In this document: positions 1 through 16,019 of the stretch, in pieces
Position numbering within the stretch: position 1 is the first letter of the stretch
Layout: each line of letters opens with the position of its first letter
Assembly (NCBI GenBank): GCA_037447655.1
Contig: JBBHKE010003021.1
Location: 1 to 64,000 of the forward strand
Direction: 5' to 3'
DNA from: Zygnema cylindricum
Lineage: Eukaryota > Streptophyta > Zygnematophyceae > Zygnematales > Zygnemataceae
DNA: 64,000 nucleotides
The notes under the pieces: model-generated
Databases searched by the model: none
Seen by the model: only the letters and a program-made list of their open reading frames with translations
What the model was told of the DNA's origin: nothing
Made by a program: the position numbers and the translations under genes

Positions 1-685
1 TATTCCGTAAAGACAGGTTGTCGATAGTTTGATCCACTTTATGAACTGTACTCGTCCTGATATAGCTGCAGCTGTGGGAGTATTAAGTAGGAGTCTGAAT
101 GATCCTAGGAAGAAAGATTGGGAAGCGGCCAAAAGGGTCATGCGGTATTTGGTAGGAACTAGAGATTTGTGGTTGCATCTGGGTGGGGATAACACTGACA
201 TCACTACTTGGAGTGATGCCAGTTATGGGGATGCTCTGATGAGGAGGTGTACTTCTGGATATGTGTTGTATGTTGGGAATGGGGCTTGTTGTTGGAGCAG
301 TAAGCAACAAAAGGTGATTGCTTAGTCCACCATGGAGGCTGGGTATATGGTGTCTTGTTCTGCTGTGAAAGAATTAATGTGGGTGAAATCTTTGCTTCAA
401 GAATTGGGATACATGAAGATTGGAGTACAAAAGATATTTTGTGATAATCAAGCTGCGGTTGCAATTGCAGCAAACCTTAAGCATCATTTTAAAGCAAAAC
501 ACATGGATATTCGTTTGAGCTTTGTTAGGGAAAAAGTTGAGAATAAGATAATTAGTTTGGAATATAGACCAGATGGTGAGATGGTAGCAGATATATGATG
601 ACTAAACTGGTTCCTTCTCCTAAATTAATATTTTGTAGGGAGAAGTGTGGACTGAAGCAAAAGATAGACTAGAAAATAAGAGGAG
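1..685 (+). pseudogene. 3' end of copia pol (RNase H), truncated by window edge
   Basis: Remnant of the RNase H end of a Ty1/copia polyprotein; RNase H removes the RNA strand during reverse transcription. The reading contains the copia motifs TRPDIAAAVG, SDASYGDA, CCWSSKQQKV and FCDNQAAVAIAA, closely matching the other copies in this window. It is broken: an in-frame TAG at 323-325 stands where other copies have Gln (IAQST), and a small insertion near 595 shifts the frame just before the C-terminal MMTK motif. A purine-rich tract at 671-685 directly before the LTR is the polypurine tract that primes plus-strand synthesis. The rest of the element lies before base 1. Family assignment is firm; function is lost. 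Confidence 0.9.
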
Positions 686-1631
686 TGTTGAAAAAGAGGT
701 ATTTGTTAGTCTCTCTTGTGACCTTACTGCAGCCCTCATACTTGTCCTAGTCACTGAGGACTTGCAGGCAGCCATGGCGGCCTCTAGTAGCTAAAGAGAC
801 AGGCAGATCACACATATTTTTTTTCCAAATCATAGATTGCCAGTTGTGGGAATTGATCCAAGGACCTCTGGATGACCGCCGTACAGAATTGCCATGTGCC
901 TTATCCAATAGGTCTTAGAAGAGCGATACACGTATATGACGCGATAATTTTTTATAGATGTACGTCGCCGGATATTCCCTTTAAAACAAATTACGCGACA
1001 TACCAGTTTGCACGAAATCGGACAGCACGAAATATCCGAATCGACATGTAATTTCGACGGACGAAATCAAATGTTCGGATATGATCGAACGGCTCACAGT
1101 GGAGCCGAAATGCCGAAATAGAAGTTTGGCGGTTTGCGGACCAGATATCGGCGGATGACACGTGGCAACATATGGTTGGACAGCGGATATTACGAGAGGA
1201 GCAACTACGGCTCCGGAACTGACACGCGTCAGCGGGCCAGCCATGCCGTACTATGGCCGTACAAGAAGTATACCGGTACTTGTACCTTCTTGTACTTTAC
1301 AATCATATGATTGGTCGAGTATCTTAGTAATAGGTTTAGAGAGGTAGCTTAGGACTTAGAATAATTTTGAGTTTTCAGCCTCTCTCCCAAAGTGCACCTG
1401 TATTTATGGACCAACTTTGGTCAGCCGTAACGTAATGCTAAGGGGAGCAGTTTCAGTGATTCTTTTTGCACCGGACTCAGGGAGTCCAAGCTACACATAG
1501 GTGTCGTTTGTCAGAGTCTTTGCGTCCCAGGGTGGGACCTATTCTTTGTCAAAGTCAAAAGTGCATATACTATCTTAGTGGCTTTACATAAGCTGGACAT
1601 TCAGTGTACCAATCGAGGTCACGGAATTACA
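686..1631 (+). repeat. 3' LTR of the first copia element
   Basis: Starts TGTTGAAAAA right after a polypurine tract and ends GAATTACA, so it has the TG...CA ends of an LTR. It shares its internal order with the other LTRs here: a CCATGGC-containing block near 770, an antisense tRNA-like module, a GTAC cluster with ATTGG near 1240-1315, and a TATA-like block (TGTATTTATGG) near 1400. About 946 bp. Closest relatives in the window are the LTR fragments at 23744-24673 and 26577-27511. No partner LTR is inside the window, so the target duplication cannot be checked. Confidence 0.85.
835..912 (-). other. tRNA-like module in LTR (antisense)
   Basis: Minus strand reads TGGATAAGGCACATGG (plus 892-907), like a tRNA D-arm/A box, then GGATCAATTCC (plus 849-859), like a B box, 48 nt later. 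No oligo-T follows in this copy. Not a complete cloverleaf. Same module as in most other LTRs here. Confidence 0.55.
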
Positions 1632-2767
1632 TTCGCTTCGTTTTTTAGTGATATTTTAACTAAAATAACCTCGTGTGGTGGATTTTGTTAACGTTTTTTT
1701 ATGTGTTTGGAATCACGTGTTCATGGGTCGAAAGGAGGAAAATGTCAAAATGAATGCAAAAGACGCCAAAACCATGTTACATTAAAAGCATCATGATGAC
1801 GTACATTGTACTGTGATAATTGCATATTCTCCATACGGCAAAATGATTTTTCCTTAGAAGAAAACGACAAACATGGGCACACCCCCTTACGGCCACTAGA
1901 TTAACTAAAAAAATGTGTACAAATGCTTCACTTTTTTCTAGTACATTTTTTTACCTCCATGCACGAAGAATAGTCCTCGATTGTTTTATCCGTACTAGGC
2001 ATAGATGTCCTGTGCGCATATTACGCACGGTATAAACTAACGAATACTACGTACGGTACGCTTCAAACGCTTTTGAAAAGTTAATAAAATGCGTACCTTG
2101 CTTTTACCCGTACATTTTTTTTACAATTATGTACGGTGTCCGTCTATGTTCTTACATTTTAGGGATATTTAGGGGATTTTTAGTGTTTCCAAGGTACATT
2201 GACGTACGTTCCTTTATATTTCAGTACAGATGTCGTAGATATTCCGTACTATTGGGTTTTTTAGGTCCACTTTCATACAATTTCGTACATTTCTGTTAAA
2301 TTTCCGTACTTTTTAAGATTTTTGAGGATTTTCTAAGATTCCGTTTTTCGTACGTATTTGTACATGGCCGTACAGCGAAATTTACACGAATTTTACAAAA
2401 AATATGAAAAAGAAGAATACTACGTAGTTTTCGTAAAAAAATTGAAATCCGTACGAATTGAACATCAACGGTACTAGGTATCATAATACTTTACCAAGTA
2501 TGTGGAGCTAGGTCATGAATCGCTATTAGTATAGAGAAACTACCCTTAAATGGCATACCCCATAACAAAGAACAGCTCTACCACCACAAGCTACGCGAAA
2601 TAAACAAAAGGACAGGATAGTGAGATGAAATCGTCGGTTGGTCGTCATTTTTTGTGTTTCAATGTTTTGACCCTTTTTAATTTGTCGTTTATGGACAGTC
2701 ATACTTTGTGCAGCGCTTTTAATTGTGCGATTTGGTCGTGTAACGATGTCACCTGTTACCTGATCTT
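1632..2767. other. gene-free AT-rich stretch, GTAC-rich
   Basis: No coding sequence recognised. The stretch is AT-rich and unusually dense in the palindrome GTAC, often as CCGTAC or CGTAC, especially from 1900 to 2480. Probably old transposon sequence, but no terminal repeats were identified. Confidence 0.5.
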
Positions 2768-2775
2768 CACAATGT

Positions 2776-3225
2776 CATAGTTAAAAATTAGGCATTTATA
2801 TTGTATGCCCTTTGTAGGCGCCTTTATCTTAAGTTGTGTTATGGGATTTTCATGTGATCTTCTTAAATCGCTACTTTGATCAGCGACCGTCTGATCGTCC
2901 AAATCTGACGATAGTCCTAACATAAGTTGTGTATTGGGCTTTTCATGTGATCTTCTTAGATCGCTACTTTGATCAGCGACCGTCCCATTGTCCAAATCTG
3001 ACGGGTTAAATAAAAAATACCTCAAAACTCACAGAAAAACATTTTTTAGTCCGACTATTTTTCAAAATTTAGACCTGATGTTTAATTCTCTATCGATCGA
3101 TGTGCAACTCAACCCTGTTAATATTTTTTTTCATTTTGCGACAAATACAATATGGGTCTTAAGGTAATATTGTATGTTTTGCGTACAACATGCATAGGCG
3201 TACTTTCACCTATTTTTGAACTATG
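2776..3225 (+). mobile_element. hAT-like MITE, copy 1
   Basis: Non-coding element with terminal inverted repeats: left CATAGTTAAAAATTAGGC, right CCTATTTTTGAACTATG. It is flanked by a perfect 8-bp duplication CACAATGT (2768-2775 and 3226-3233). An 8-bp duplication is typical of hAT elements. Inside, a segment of about 110 bp containing TTTTCATGTGATCTTCTTA is present twice. It encodes nothing, so its transposase must have come from elsewhere. Superfamily rests on duplication length only. Confidence 0.75.
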
Positions 3226-3373
3226 CACAATGTGAAGTTGTGAACGTCGTAACCGACATTCGTGCGAGCGTCAACACTTGGACTAAGACTCGATGATCAT
3301 CCAGAGACGTGTACAAGCGCTACTTCGTGAATTAAATCTGTAATGTTTGTGATTGCAGTGTGAACGTCCAAAG

Positions 3374-4128
3374 CCTACTTTAAAAGTAGGCGTTTTATGG
3401 TAGGCCTTTTGTCGGCGACTTTAGCGTAAGTTGTGTTATGGGCTTTTCATGTGATCTTCTTAGATCGCCACAATGATCAGCGACCGTCTGATCGTCCGAA
3501 TCTGACGGTGTAAATAAATAGTTTTGGTCCGAATGTTTTAATTGGTCAGAATTTGTCCGAATACAATATGGGTCTTAAGGTCATATTCATAGTTGTTCAA
3601 ATCGCGCGATTTTTTCCTTTTTTCCGATTAAAGCGTATAATTCGTGACTTTTGAATAAATCGGAAAAAAACGCGATGTACTTTCTGTCCGGTAAACTGAA
3701 CGGATTATTTACATAAACTGTACGGTATGTACAGTAACTGTACGGTTTTGTACCAAAAAAGTACGGAATTTGACTAAAAGATACGTTGCACTTCGTAGTA
3801 CTTTCTGTCCGGTAAACTGAACAGAAATTTAACGGGAAACGTACGGAATTGTAACAAAATTGTACGAACTATGACGAAAAGAGACGGGAACTTTACGGAC
3901 AATGTACAAACTGCGTTATATGTAAAACTCAATTTCTTTTACATGTACGTAATTGTACGGAAGAAAAATCATTAACGATTTTAACTATTTTTTAAAAGGT
4001 TCAATGCGTTTGTTACGTATAATTCGTCGCGATTAAATCGTTCGCACGAAACGCCGTGAACAACTATGATCATATTGCATACAATAGGCATATTGTATGG
4101 GCCTACTTTCACCTACTTTTGAACTATG
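3374..4128 (+). mobile_element. hAT-like MITE, copy 2 (interrupted)
   Basis: Same family as copy 1. The right end is CCTACTTTTGAACTATG; the left end is altered (CCTACTTTAAAAGTAGG). Flanks GTCCAAAG (3366-3373) and GCCCAAAG (4129-4136) match at seven of eight positions. Without the insertion at 3588-4068 the element would be about 266 bp. Confidence 0.7.
3588..4068 (+). mobile_element. second-family MITE nested in copy 2
   Basis: 481-bp insertion with perfect 11-bp terminal inverted repeats CATAGTTGTTC / GAACAACTATG. It is flanked by GTCATATT (3580-3587) and ATCATATT (4069-4076), an 8-bp duplication with one mismatch. The interior is dense in GTAC motifs (TGTACGG, GTACGGAA). The first five bases match the host MITE, suggesting related transposases. 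Confidence 0.75.
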
Positions 4129-4136
4129 GCCCAAAG

Positions 4137-4898
4137 CTCACATTTTTTTTGGTTTTACACTGTGAGCATATAAAGCTTTATCTTTCGCGAGTGCGGACCA
4201 ATTGCACGCGCGGACAAAACCCATGCCGCATAGATGACATCGACGGTTAAAATGCAAATGCATCATGTGGAATCCCCCTCGAGGATGTATCGATATTACA
4301 TTAGATTTTTATTTTCTTCGAAGATCCAACGGCAGTGACGCGCTGACACTTTCTGACTATTTTGGAACAGAAGAAGACTACCTCGATCCACCCCGAGACT
4401 GTCACCGCCCTGACACAACACGCGTATTTTCGACGTCGCCAAAGGACTTGGGGAATCATTATATTTATCCACAAAAGTAGTACTCATGTACGACAAAGAG
4501 TGTTACAAATATTATCTTCATATCCCCGATTCAATGGTACAGTGCTGAATCAACAACGAACCTTGCCTTTTTCGGGCTCTGTGAACCTCCGAGGTCGGTT
4601 TCGCGCATTCTGAGAGATCCACGTTGGCCCCCCATCATCTTTTCGTTTTACGACGCGCCGCGCCGCGTGGACTTAAAAATGTATATATAGGTTTAGGATT
4701 TTTTTTTATTTTGTGTTTTAATTTATTAAAAAAGACCAAACCACACCCTAAAAAACCCCACACGGGTTAACCCTAACCAGTTACCCGGTAGGTATCTGTC
4801 AGTGGTGAACTTACGGCGCATTTCGCACGGTGAACTGCGGGTTCACACGGTTCACCACACCGGGGAAACTTGTAAGATACCTAGACTGTACTGTACTG
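4137..4898. other. gene-free stretch
   Basis: No supported gene. Open frames at 4265-4613 overlap in several frames and show no known motif. A TATA-like TGTATATATAGG lies near 4680 and a short GGGTTAACCCTAACC palindrome near 4764, too short to call a telomere tract. Confidence 0.4.
4789..4883. repeat. inverted repeat with GTGAAC/GTTCAC motifs
   Basis: Perfect 9-bp arms TAGGTATCT (4789-4797) and AGATACCTA (4875-4883) enclose GGTGAAC and GTTCAC motifs in opposing orientation, so the segment could fold into a branched hairpin. Function unknown. Confidence 0.5.
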
Positions 4899-4900
4899 TA

Positions 4901-5440
4901 CACCGCGCATCGTTATTAGTGTCAAAGTCACTAATTTGGGTTCTTAAAATTTTGACTTTTTTCCTCAAATAGGATACATGATTTTAGTTTTTCCTTGACG
5001 TTAATTGAGGTACCGTACAAAATAGCGTAAAGAACTAAAGTTCAATAAGATCTAAATAGCATGGTGTACGGTGGATGTCAGACCGTACATAAATGTACCT
5101 TTTCAAGTGAAAATTTTACAAAAAATGAATTAAATCGGACTCGTACGCATAAGAACGTGCGCTAAAAAATCGGGATTGGTCTGACACGTAAATTAGTCTG
5201 ACATGTTTCGACCGTGTGAATGTACGATTTGTGTACGATTTGTCAGATTTTGTTTGAATACCTATATTAGTGTAGGCATGTTTGCGACCGACATTTTTTT
5301 TTTCAAAGATCCAAATTACCATAACCAAACAATTAGAATGTATGATTTTTTCCAAAATTTTCAAATTCTTAAATAGCGTACACCACGGTAATTATTTTTT
5401 TACGCCAAAAAAACTTACACGCTAATAACGATTGGCGGTG
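4901..5440. mobile_element. possible TA-flanked TIR element
   Basis: Imperfect terminal inverted repeats of about 30 bp: left CACCGCGCATCGTTATTAG and right, on the other strand, CACCGCCAATCGTTATTAG. TA lies on both sides (4899-4900 and 5441-5442), as for Tc1/mariner-type insertions. Non-coding, 540 bp. The family is a guess. Confidence 0.5.
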
Positions 5441-5493
5441 TAGTATACGGCATCCAGCCAAACGAAAGGATCAAACTGAATGGACATTTGCTC

Positions 5494-5792
5494 TATGGTT
5501 CAAAAGTAGGACAAAGTAGGCCCATACAATATGCCTATTGTATGCAAAACATACAATATGACCTCAAGACCCATATCATATTGTATTAGGACCTATTCGG
5601 ACCAATTAAAACATTTTGACCAAAAATTGGACCAATTAAAGCATTCGGACCAAAAAAAATTATTTACACCGTCAGATTGGGACGATCGGACGGCCGCTTA
5701 TCAAAGTAGCGATCTAAGAAGATCACATGAAAAGCCCATAACACAACTTACGATAAAGGCGCCGACCATAAAACGCCTACTTTTGAACTATG
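5494..5792 (-). mobile_element. hAT-like MITE, copy 3
   Basis: Inverted relative to copies 1 and 2 and the best preserved of the three. Ends TATGGTTCAAAAGTAGG and CCTACTTTTGAACTATG. Perfect 8-bp flanks ATTTGCTC at 5486-5493 and 5793-5800. It lies about 490 bp upstream of the CDPK TATA box. Confidence 0.8.
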
Positions 5793-5800
5793 ATTTGCTC

Positions 5801-6612
5801 TGAATATCCGACCATCATTCGGCGCTTCTGTTCTGCAGGAATAGCTGTCGTATCTGCTGTATTCCGTACTGCCATCCTGTCTTTCACCCTCTCTTTTCAT
5901 TTCAATTATCTTTCTGACAGTAAAGATTTATGCAGAAAGATTTTTGCAGACTTGCGAAGTCGGAACAATCCGCGGGACGATGCATTGCCGGCTTGCCGCT
6001 CCGTTACAGTACACCGTGTTTTCTTTTTTTTGCGTCAATGTTATTTTCGTCAAACTTATAGTCAGCTTTTCACGTCCACACCCATCGTGTTATTCCTGTG
6101 ACACAGCTGCGACGAGAAGGGTAAGGATCTTGCCTTCCGATTGGCGGTTTTCAAACCAAAATCGAACACGTCAGCACGTGATTAATGTGGCGACAGTGAA
6201 AGTGCTTTCATTTTCGCATAGTGAAAGCTTTGACAAAAATCAAGGTACAGTACCGGGTGTATACTGTGTGTACCTATTTTGACTTTATATAAATTCAGAA
6301 GCGTGAAAACGTGTGGAAACGCTATATTTAGAGAGCCCGTATATCCAGCAATTTGACGTATAATACGCGTTTAGTACGTGGAAAACGCATAAACAAGCTC
6401 AAATTTTATCCGCAGTCTAACGCTAGGCTTCTGCTTTAGAGGAGTCGTGTTATCTCTAGTTTTCGGTCCTGTTCCCTCTCCTTTTGTCCTGTTAAAATTA
6501 TCATTCTTCGACGACTTAGACTCGTTGACTGCAGTAGGCTTTAACTTGACGCCATTTCTTACATTCTCCACGAGGTTTTTTCTGCAGTTTTAGTTTTTTT
6601 TGCTGCAGCAGG
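5801..6612 (+). promoter_or_regulatory. CDPK upstream region and 5' leader
   Basis: Sequence between the nearest MITE and the CDPK start codon. It holds a TATA box at 6286-6293 and a T-rich stretch just before the ATG. Open frames at 5790-6282 overlap in different frames and match nothing known. The transcription start and any leader intron cannot be fixed from sequence alone. Confidence 0.45.
6286..6293 (+). promoter_or_regulatory. TATA box of the CDPK gene
   Basis: TATATAAA, 320 bp upstream of the CDPK ATG and the best core-promoter match in the upstream region. It would put transcription start near 6315-6325, leaving a leader of about 290 nt. Confidence 0.5.
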
Positions 6613-11332
<4,720 letters not shown>

Positions 11333-13550
11333 GGGAGGGGACGTTCAGCTTTGGTATTCTGTCCTCAGCTTGGTCCTGATTTTCAAAGGAAGTTGTGCCA
11401 GGCCAATATTTATTCTCGACTCGATTTTGCTTTCTCGTTGATGAAATCGGCTCCTCGGAAAGAGGCAGGATTATAGCGCCTGCATTTGTTTATAATTACC
11501 TCTATGCATGTAACTCGATTGTTTTACAGGAAAATACACCGATTTGCACTTATTGTCAAGAGTTTTCCAATATGGACCATCATGTAGTTAGGGCATAGAA
11601 CTTTGAGGGGTTTTAATCCAGCATGATAGTGCTGAAACTTTGCACTTATTTCTTGTCTTGTAGCGATTAGCGTTTTTCTGAAATTACGGGGGGTATCTTA
11701 CTAAGTATATCAGAAATGAATGACAGGAGTTGTCTGGCATTCTATTTAGAAGATAATGAGATGATGGTCGTTTTTTGTTTTATGTGTTTCAGCAATGTAA
11801 TTTGCTTTAAATAATTTTTCAGTCAGGGGTACTAAAATTTTGTAATATGTCCTGAGGCTCTGGAGACTCTTGTGAATGTATGCTGGCGTAATGTGAATGT
11901 ATGCAGCATGAGGACACTTGTCTAACAGACGAGGAACTGAAAACAGGCGGGAGTTAAAATCATTTCAAAGTTGAAAATGTCATCATCCAGAGGGTGTTTC
12001 AGGCATATGATGTTCGAGAGAGCTTCGAACATAGGTATGTACCTCCAAGCTTTAAGGTCGTTGTGAACTTTTGAGTTCGCTTACAATCTCCAAGTCGATG
12101 TGTTCAGGTTGTAAGTTTATTTTCAGTAGAGGATGTTATGCTGACCATAGCCTATTCTTATCCCATTGTGAGGTCACTCGCTAAACAGTTAAAACCATGT
12201 CATTGACAATTGTGATTCTATCACTATCTTGGCACTTAAAAGTAAGTTGAAGTTTCTAGGATTTGTATTTCCCACGAAGATATATGTTACATCCAAAAGG
12301 AAATTACTACACACTTTTTGATGAGCTGAGATTTTTTTGTTCCTTTCCCTAGTGTTTTCCATCATTGGAGGCTTTTGTCCTTTGGTCAAGTTTTTCGCAC
12401 CAAAGGATTTTTTTGAAAGGGGAGGTGTGGAGAGTAGGGGAGAAAAAGGTGAAACGAGGCAACACTACTGGATTTATCGAAATTTTTGCCTGACATAAAA
12501 AATGATTTTGTCTACATATGCATAGAATGCAGTCTCAGTGTTGAAAGTGACATTCTTTATAAAAGTGTTAAAACTTTGGCACTTTTGAACTAGCTTACAG
12601 AATTCCTGTCTGGCCCTTTCCAGTGATTGAAATCTCCTCATAGCAGGAACTGTTCTCAGTGCAAATAGCGTTTGTGGTTATGTTAGTCCTCTTTATGGAA
12701 ATTGACGTACAGGCAGGTATATGCTTTATGGTTTTTTTTTCATGTGGAAAAGTATAGTGGCCTTTATTTGTATGGCAGAGGAAACTCGGCTCTAAAATTC
12801 AGTCGGACTGCCATGGCTGTGTCCAATCGGCACACCATTATTTTGACTTTTTTCAGGTGAAACTTGAGTCTTTTGCTAAAGTCCTCATCAGAAGTACCTC
12901 GACTTATCAAAAAACTCGAGCTCTTGTTCTTTCAAGTAAATGCTCACTCATTTCACCAAAGTTTTTGTAGTAATAAATAATTTTTTGAAACGTGGCTCAA
13001 TATGGGCCACTTAATGAAAGAATGTTATCAGCACTAAGGTATGATTTTGGGTCAAAAGACACTCCATTGACTTAGAGTAATTAACTCTACTAGGGATGGT
13101 CAGTGTAATTATCTCACTTACATGAAGTGGAAGCAGGTAAGGTGTGGGCCCCACAGCAATTCAATTTTTTGCACGTTCTTTTGCTTTTCATGTGAGGACT
13201 AGGTTGACTCTTTCATTTCTGTTCCTTCACGAATAAGATGATAGTAATTTGTTAAACAATCTAAACATTCTTTACACTCGAAGTGGTGCCGGTGTCTGGT
13301 TTTTGTTTACAAATAGTCTGAATCTTTACTTATGTCTTGATTTTATGGTGAAAAATTGGAGAGAAGTACGCTACGAGGTGAGTTCTAATAATTAAGTTCT
13401 AGAGGTGGAAACACTTTTGCTTATCTGCAACTCAAGATGTATTGTTCCTAAGGACTCCTATGCTGATTGGAAACAGCTCGGAATAGTATTCTCCATAGAC
13501 TGTTGACCATACTGGCCTCTGCTTTTAAATGTGCTCATGTACTTTTTAAC
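11333..13550. other. CDPK 3' flank, no further gene
   Basis: The 3' UTR begins here; its end cannot be fixed, and a TTTTGTAATATG motif near 11837 is a possible poly(A) signal region. Beyond it the sequence is AT-rich with only short unconvincing open frames. No repeat or transposon domain recognised. Confidence 0.45.
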
Positions 13551-13716
13551 TTATATTATTTCAATAGCCGTATATATCTTAAGTTTATACCGTTTCAATA
13601 GCTTTATTTAATTTGAAGTGATATTGTTTCAACAGCCGTATTTTAATGAAACTTAACTTGTTTCAATAGCTGCATTTCCTTTTTCAAAACTTATATCGTT
13701 TCAATAGACGTATTTG
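13551..13716. repeat. degenerate tandem repeat, five units
   Basis: Five copies of a unit built around GTTTCAATAGCCGTATTT start near 13558, 13592, 13625, 13660 and 13698, a spacing of 33-38 bp. The units have diverged by substitutions and small indels. No function evident. Confidence 0.6.
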
Positions 13717-16019
13717 TTCTGAAAATCGTCGTCATGTTCGCCTGTAACTACTGCTTTCATGTGTTTTTTGGGCCGACCATTTGGAAGCTTTCCCCTAGTC
13801 AATGAAGGTACAATTGGAGAAACATGTGAAGAGACGGTGTTGAAATGTTTATGTTTTTCATAAATAGAAGAAACAGAATTGAACAGAACAGAATAGAATG
13901 TCCTTTATGCTTGGTTCTTAGTATGGAGATTGGCTGGCCACGAATGGAAAATTGTAGCAGATCTATGGTTCGTGGTTCTAATAGAAATAATTGAACATTT
14001 TTGTGGTTGAGTAGAAATAGTCGAACACGGATTGTTTGAAATTATTGTTCATGTTAATGGTTAATGTGATGAGAATCAATCAAACATTATGGTTATGGTT
14101 CAACAGAAGTAGTTGAACTTGTGGAAATGTCTAGGGTTGACAGGCTTCTGAGTTTCACTCTCTGTACCTTTTTTTATTTACAATGCTATCTAACAATCCT
14201 TTTGAAACTTTTTGCAGGTTTTGGTTTCCTTGAGGGGACCGACTTAATCATATTGCCACGAGCTTGTTACTTCAAAAAACTGTGATGTGTCCAGTACACA
14301 AATAGTGTAATGCAAATATTTGTGGATGTTTTTTGTGTTATAGTGGTTTATTGTGGTCTTGATTAGTTTTTTTGTGATGGTTGTTAAAAATAAACTGGCA
14401 GAAATTAGTGTGAAAATTTATGTGCATTTTAAGGACTAAAATGTATTGACCTATTCATTGTTCTTTAGCCTATTCATTGTTAAGGTTTTTGGAGAAATTG
14501 TTCAAATAAACTTTGTGGAATTTCTTGGAGAGATTTTAACACATTTTAAATCTCAGGAAACTGAACTGCCCTCTAACCACGTTAAACAGTTTCCGGGCAG
14601 TTGACGGCTTTAAGGCTGTTCGACCGTTAGGTTCCCTTGTTAAGGCCATTGATTGGAAAGACGGTCTTACTGTTTGATTGCGATGTCACAATTGAAATAA
14701 GGGATTCTGTATGACAGAGCAAAAGGTGCTTTTTTAACTGTCAAGATCGTATTACACTATAGGTAACGGGTAGTGTCACAGTGATAAAGCCACTTGCGAT
14801 CTATATCAAGAAACGAATGTTTTTGCATCGAAATTACAGCATGTATAATATCTAATAATATTTCAGACTCCATTTTTCTGGCCTTGAGCTTTATATGTAG
14901 AGTTTCGACTGCCGATCGTGGTTTTCTCTAGTTAACACTCTTTTGAGCATTTGAGAGTTCTCCATGTCATCGGTAAGTGTTGTTCATTATCATGAAGACT
15001 CGTTATGCTCTGTTACTTGTTCTTCCTTTAATTTTCCCCTCTTTAATAATAAAAAAAAATACCAACTTTGTTAATACGCACGATCGTAAACCATCTGAGT
15101 TTGTGGGAACACAAAGAGGCAGCAATGCTAAAAATGAGAAACTACATGTGAAGGGAAGCAAATAAAAGGATAAGCAAGGCAAAAGCAATGAACACACAGA
15201 AAAAGGACGAGTAAAACAAAGTCACCCAAAGATGCAACAAACAAATAGGAAAGACCCATCAGATTGTGAAACCCAAATGGTCCCACCGTTGGCCACTATA
15301 ACATATAAATATATGAATAGCAACATTGTATGTGTCCCATGCAACCGTATCTTAGTCTTGTTTCTTTTTTTTTGAGTGAAGCTTCTTTGTACTACTTTTC
15401 AAAGTGTTTCTATGTTTGAGAACAAAATCGTTACTTTAAACAGTTGTAAACGCGGGTACAACTTGTGTCGGTTGTAGATGACTTCTAAACTTGCAACAGT
15501 TGTTGACATTTACAAACTGCTGACAATTATAAACATCTAGTTTTTTGTGACATTGTATATGTCTACGGCTTCGTGACATTTGGATGTCATGCTCACTTGT
15601 GACAACGTCGACATCACTTATTCCATAATTTTTTGCCGTGGTTTCTCGATTTTGCTTATTTGTCTTTTCTCACTCGACTTTGCATCAAACTACGCCCAAA
15701 CATAATCGAAACAAATATTTTTTAGAACTCTTTCATTTTATACCATTATTGTCTTGTTTCATTTGAAGTGTGAGATAGAAGTGGTAGTGTGAGAGGGAGT
15801 GGGAGAGAGGCGCATTCAAGGACTTCGCTTTTGCGATATGGCATCCGTTGATCGAGATCTCTCTACGCCCCTGTACGGACACAGGTTGGATAAGAAATGT
15901 TTTTCTTGTGTACTCCACATTTTGCAAAAAAGTTTGAAATTTTTACAACACGTGCAAAAACATAATCAAAATCATTGTTCATCATTTACTTTAAACAAAA
16001 TCGACTCTCGGGTCGTTTT
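13717..16019. other. gene-free AT-rich stretch
   Basis: No coding gene, transposon domain or RNA gene recognised. Local low-complexity segments occur, for example AACAGAA-rich sequence near 13870 and repeated TAGAAATAGTTGAAC-like words at 13985-14120. Confidence 0.4.

Noticed and set aside
835-912. A real tRNA gene in an LTR (also at 24400, 31353, 37165, 55872, 61266)
   Set aside because: A and B box-like words are present but acceptor and T-stems do not pair as in a working tRNA (in the A copy only about three of five T-stem pairs form), so I call it a tRNA-like module.
4760-4785. Interstitial telomere repeat
   Set aside because: Only one or two CCCTAA-like units in a palindrome; no array.
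5790-6282. Protein-coding exon upstream of the CDPK
   Set aside because: Two overlapping open frames in different frames, no motif, no splice-compatible link to the CDPK start.
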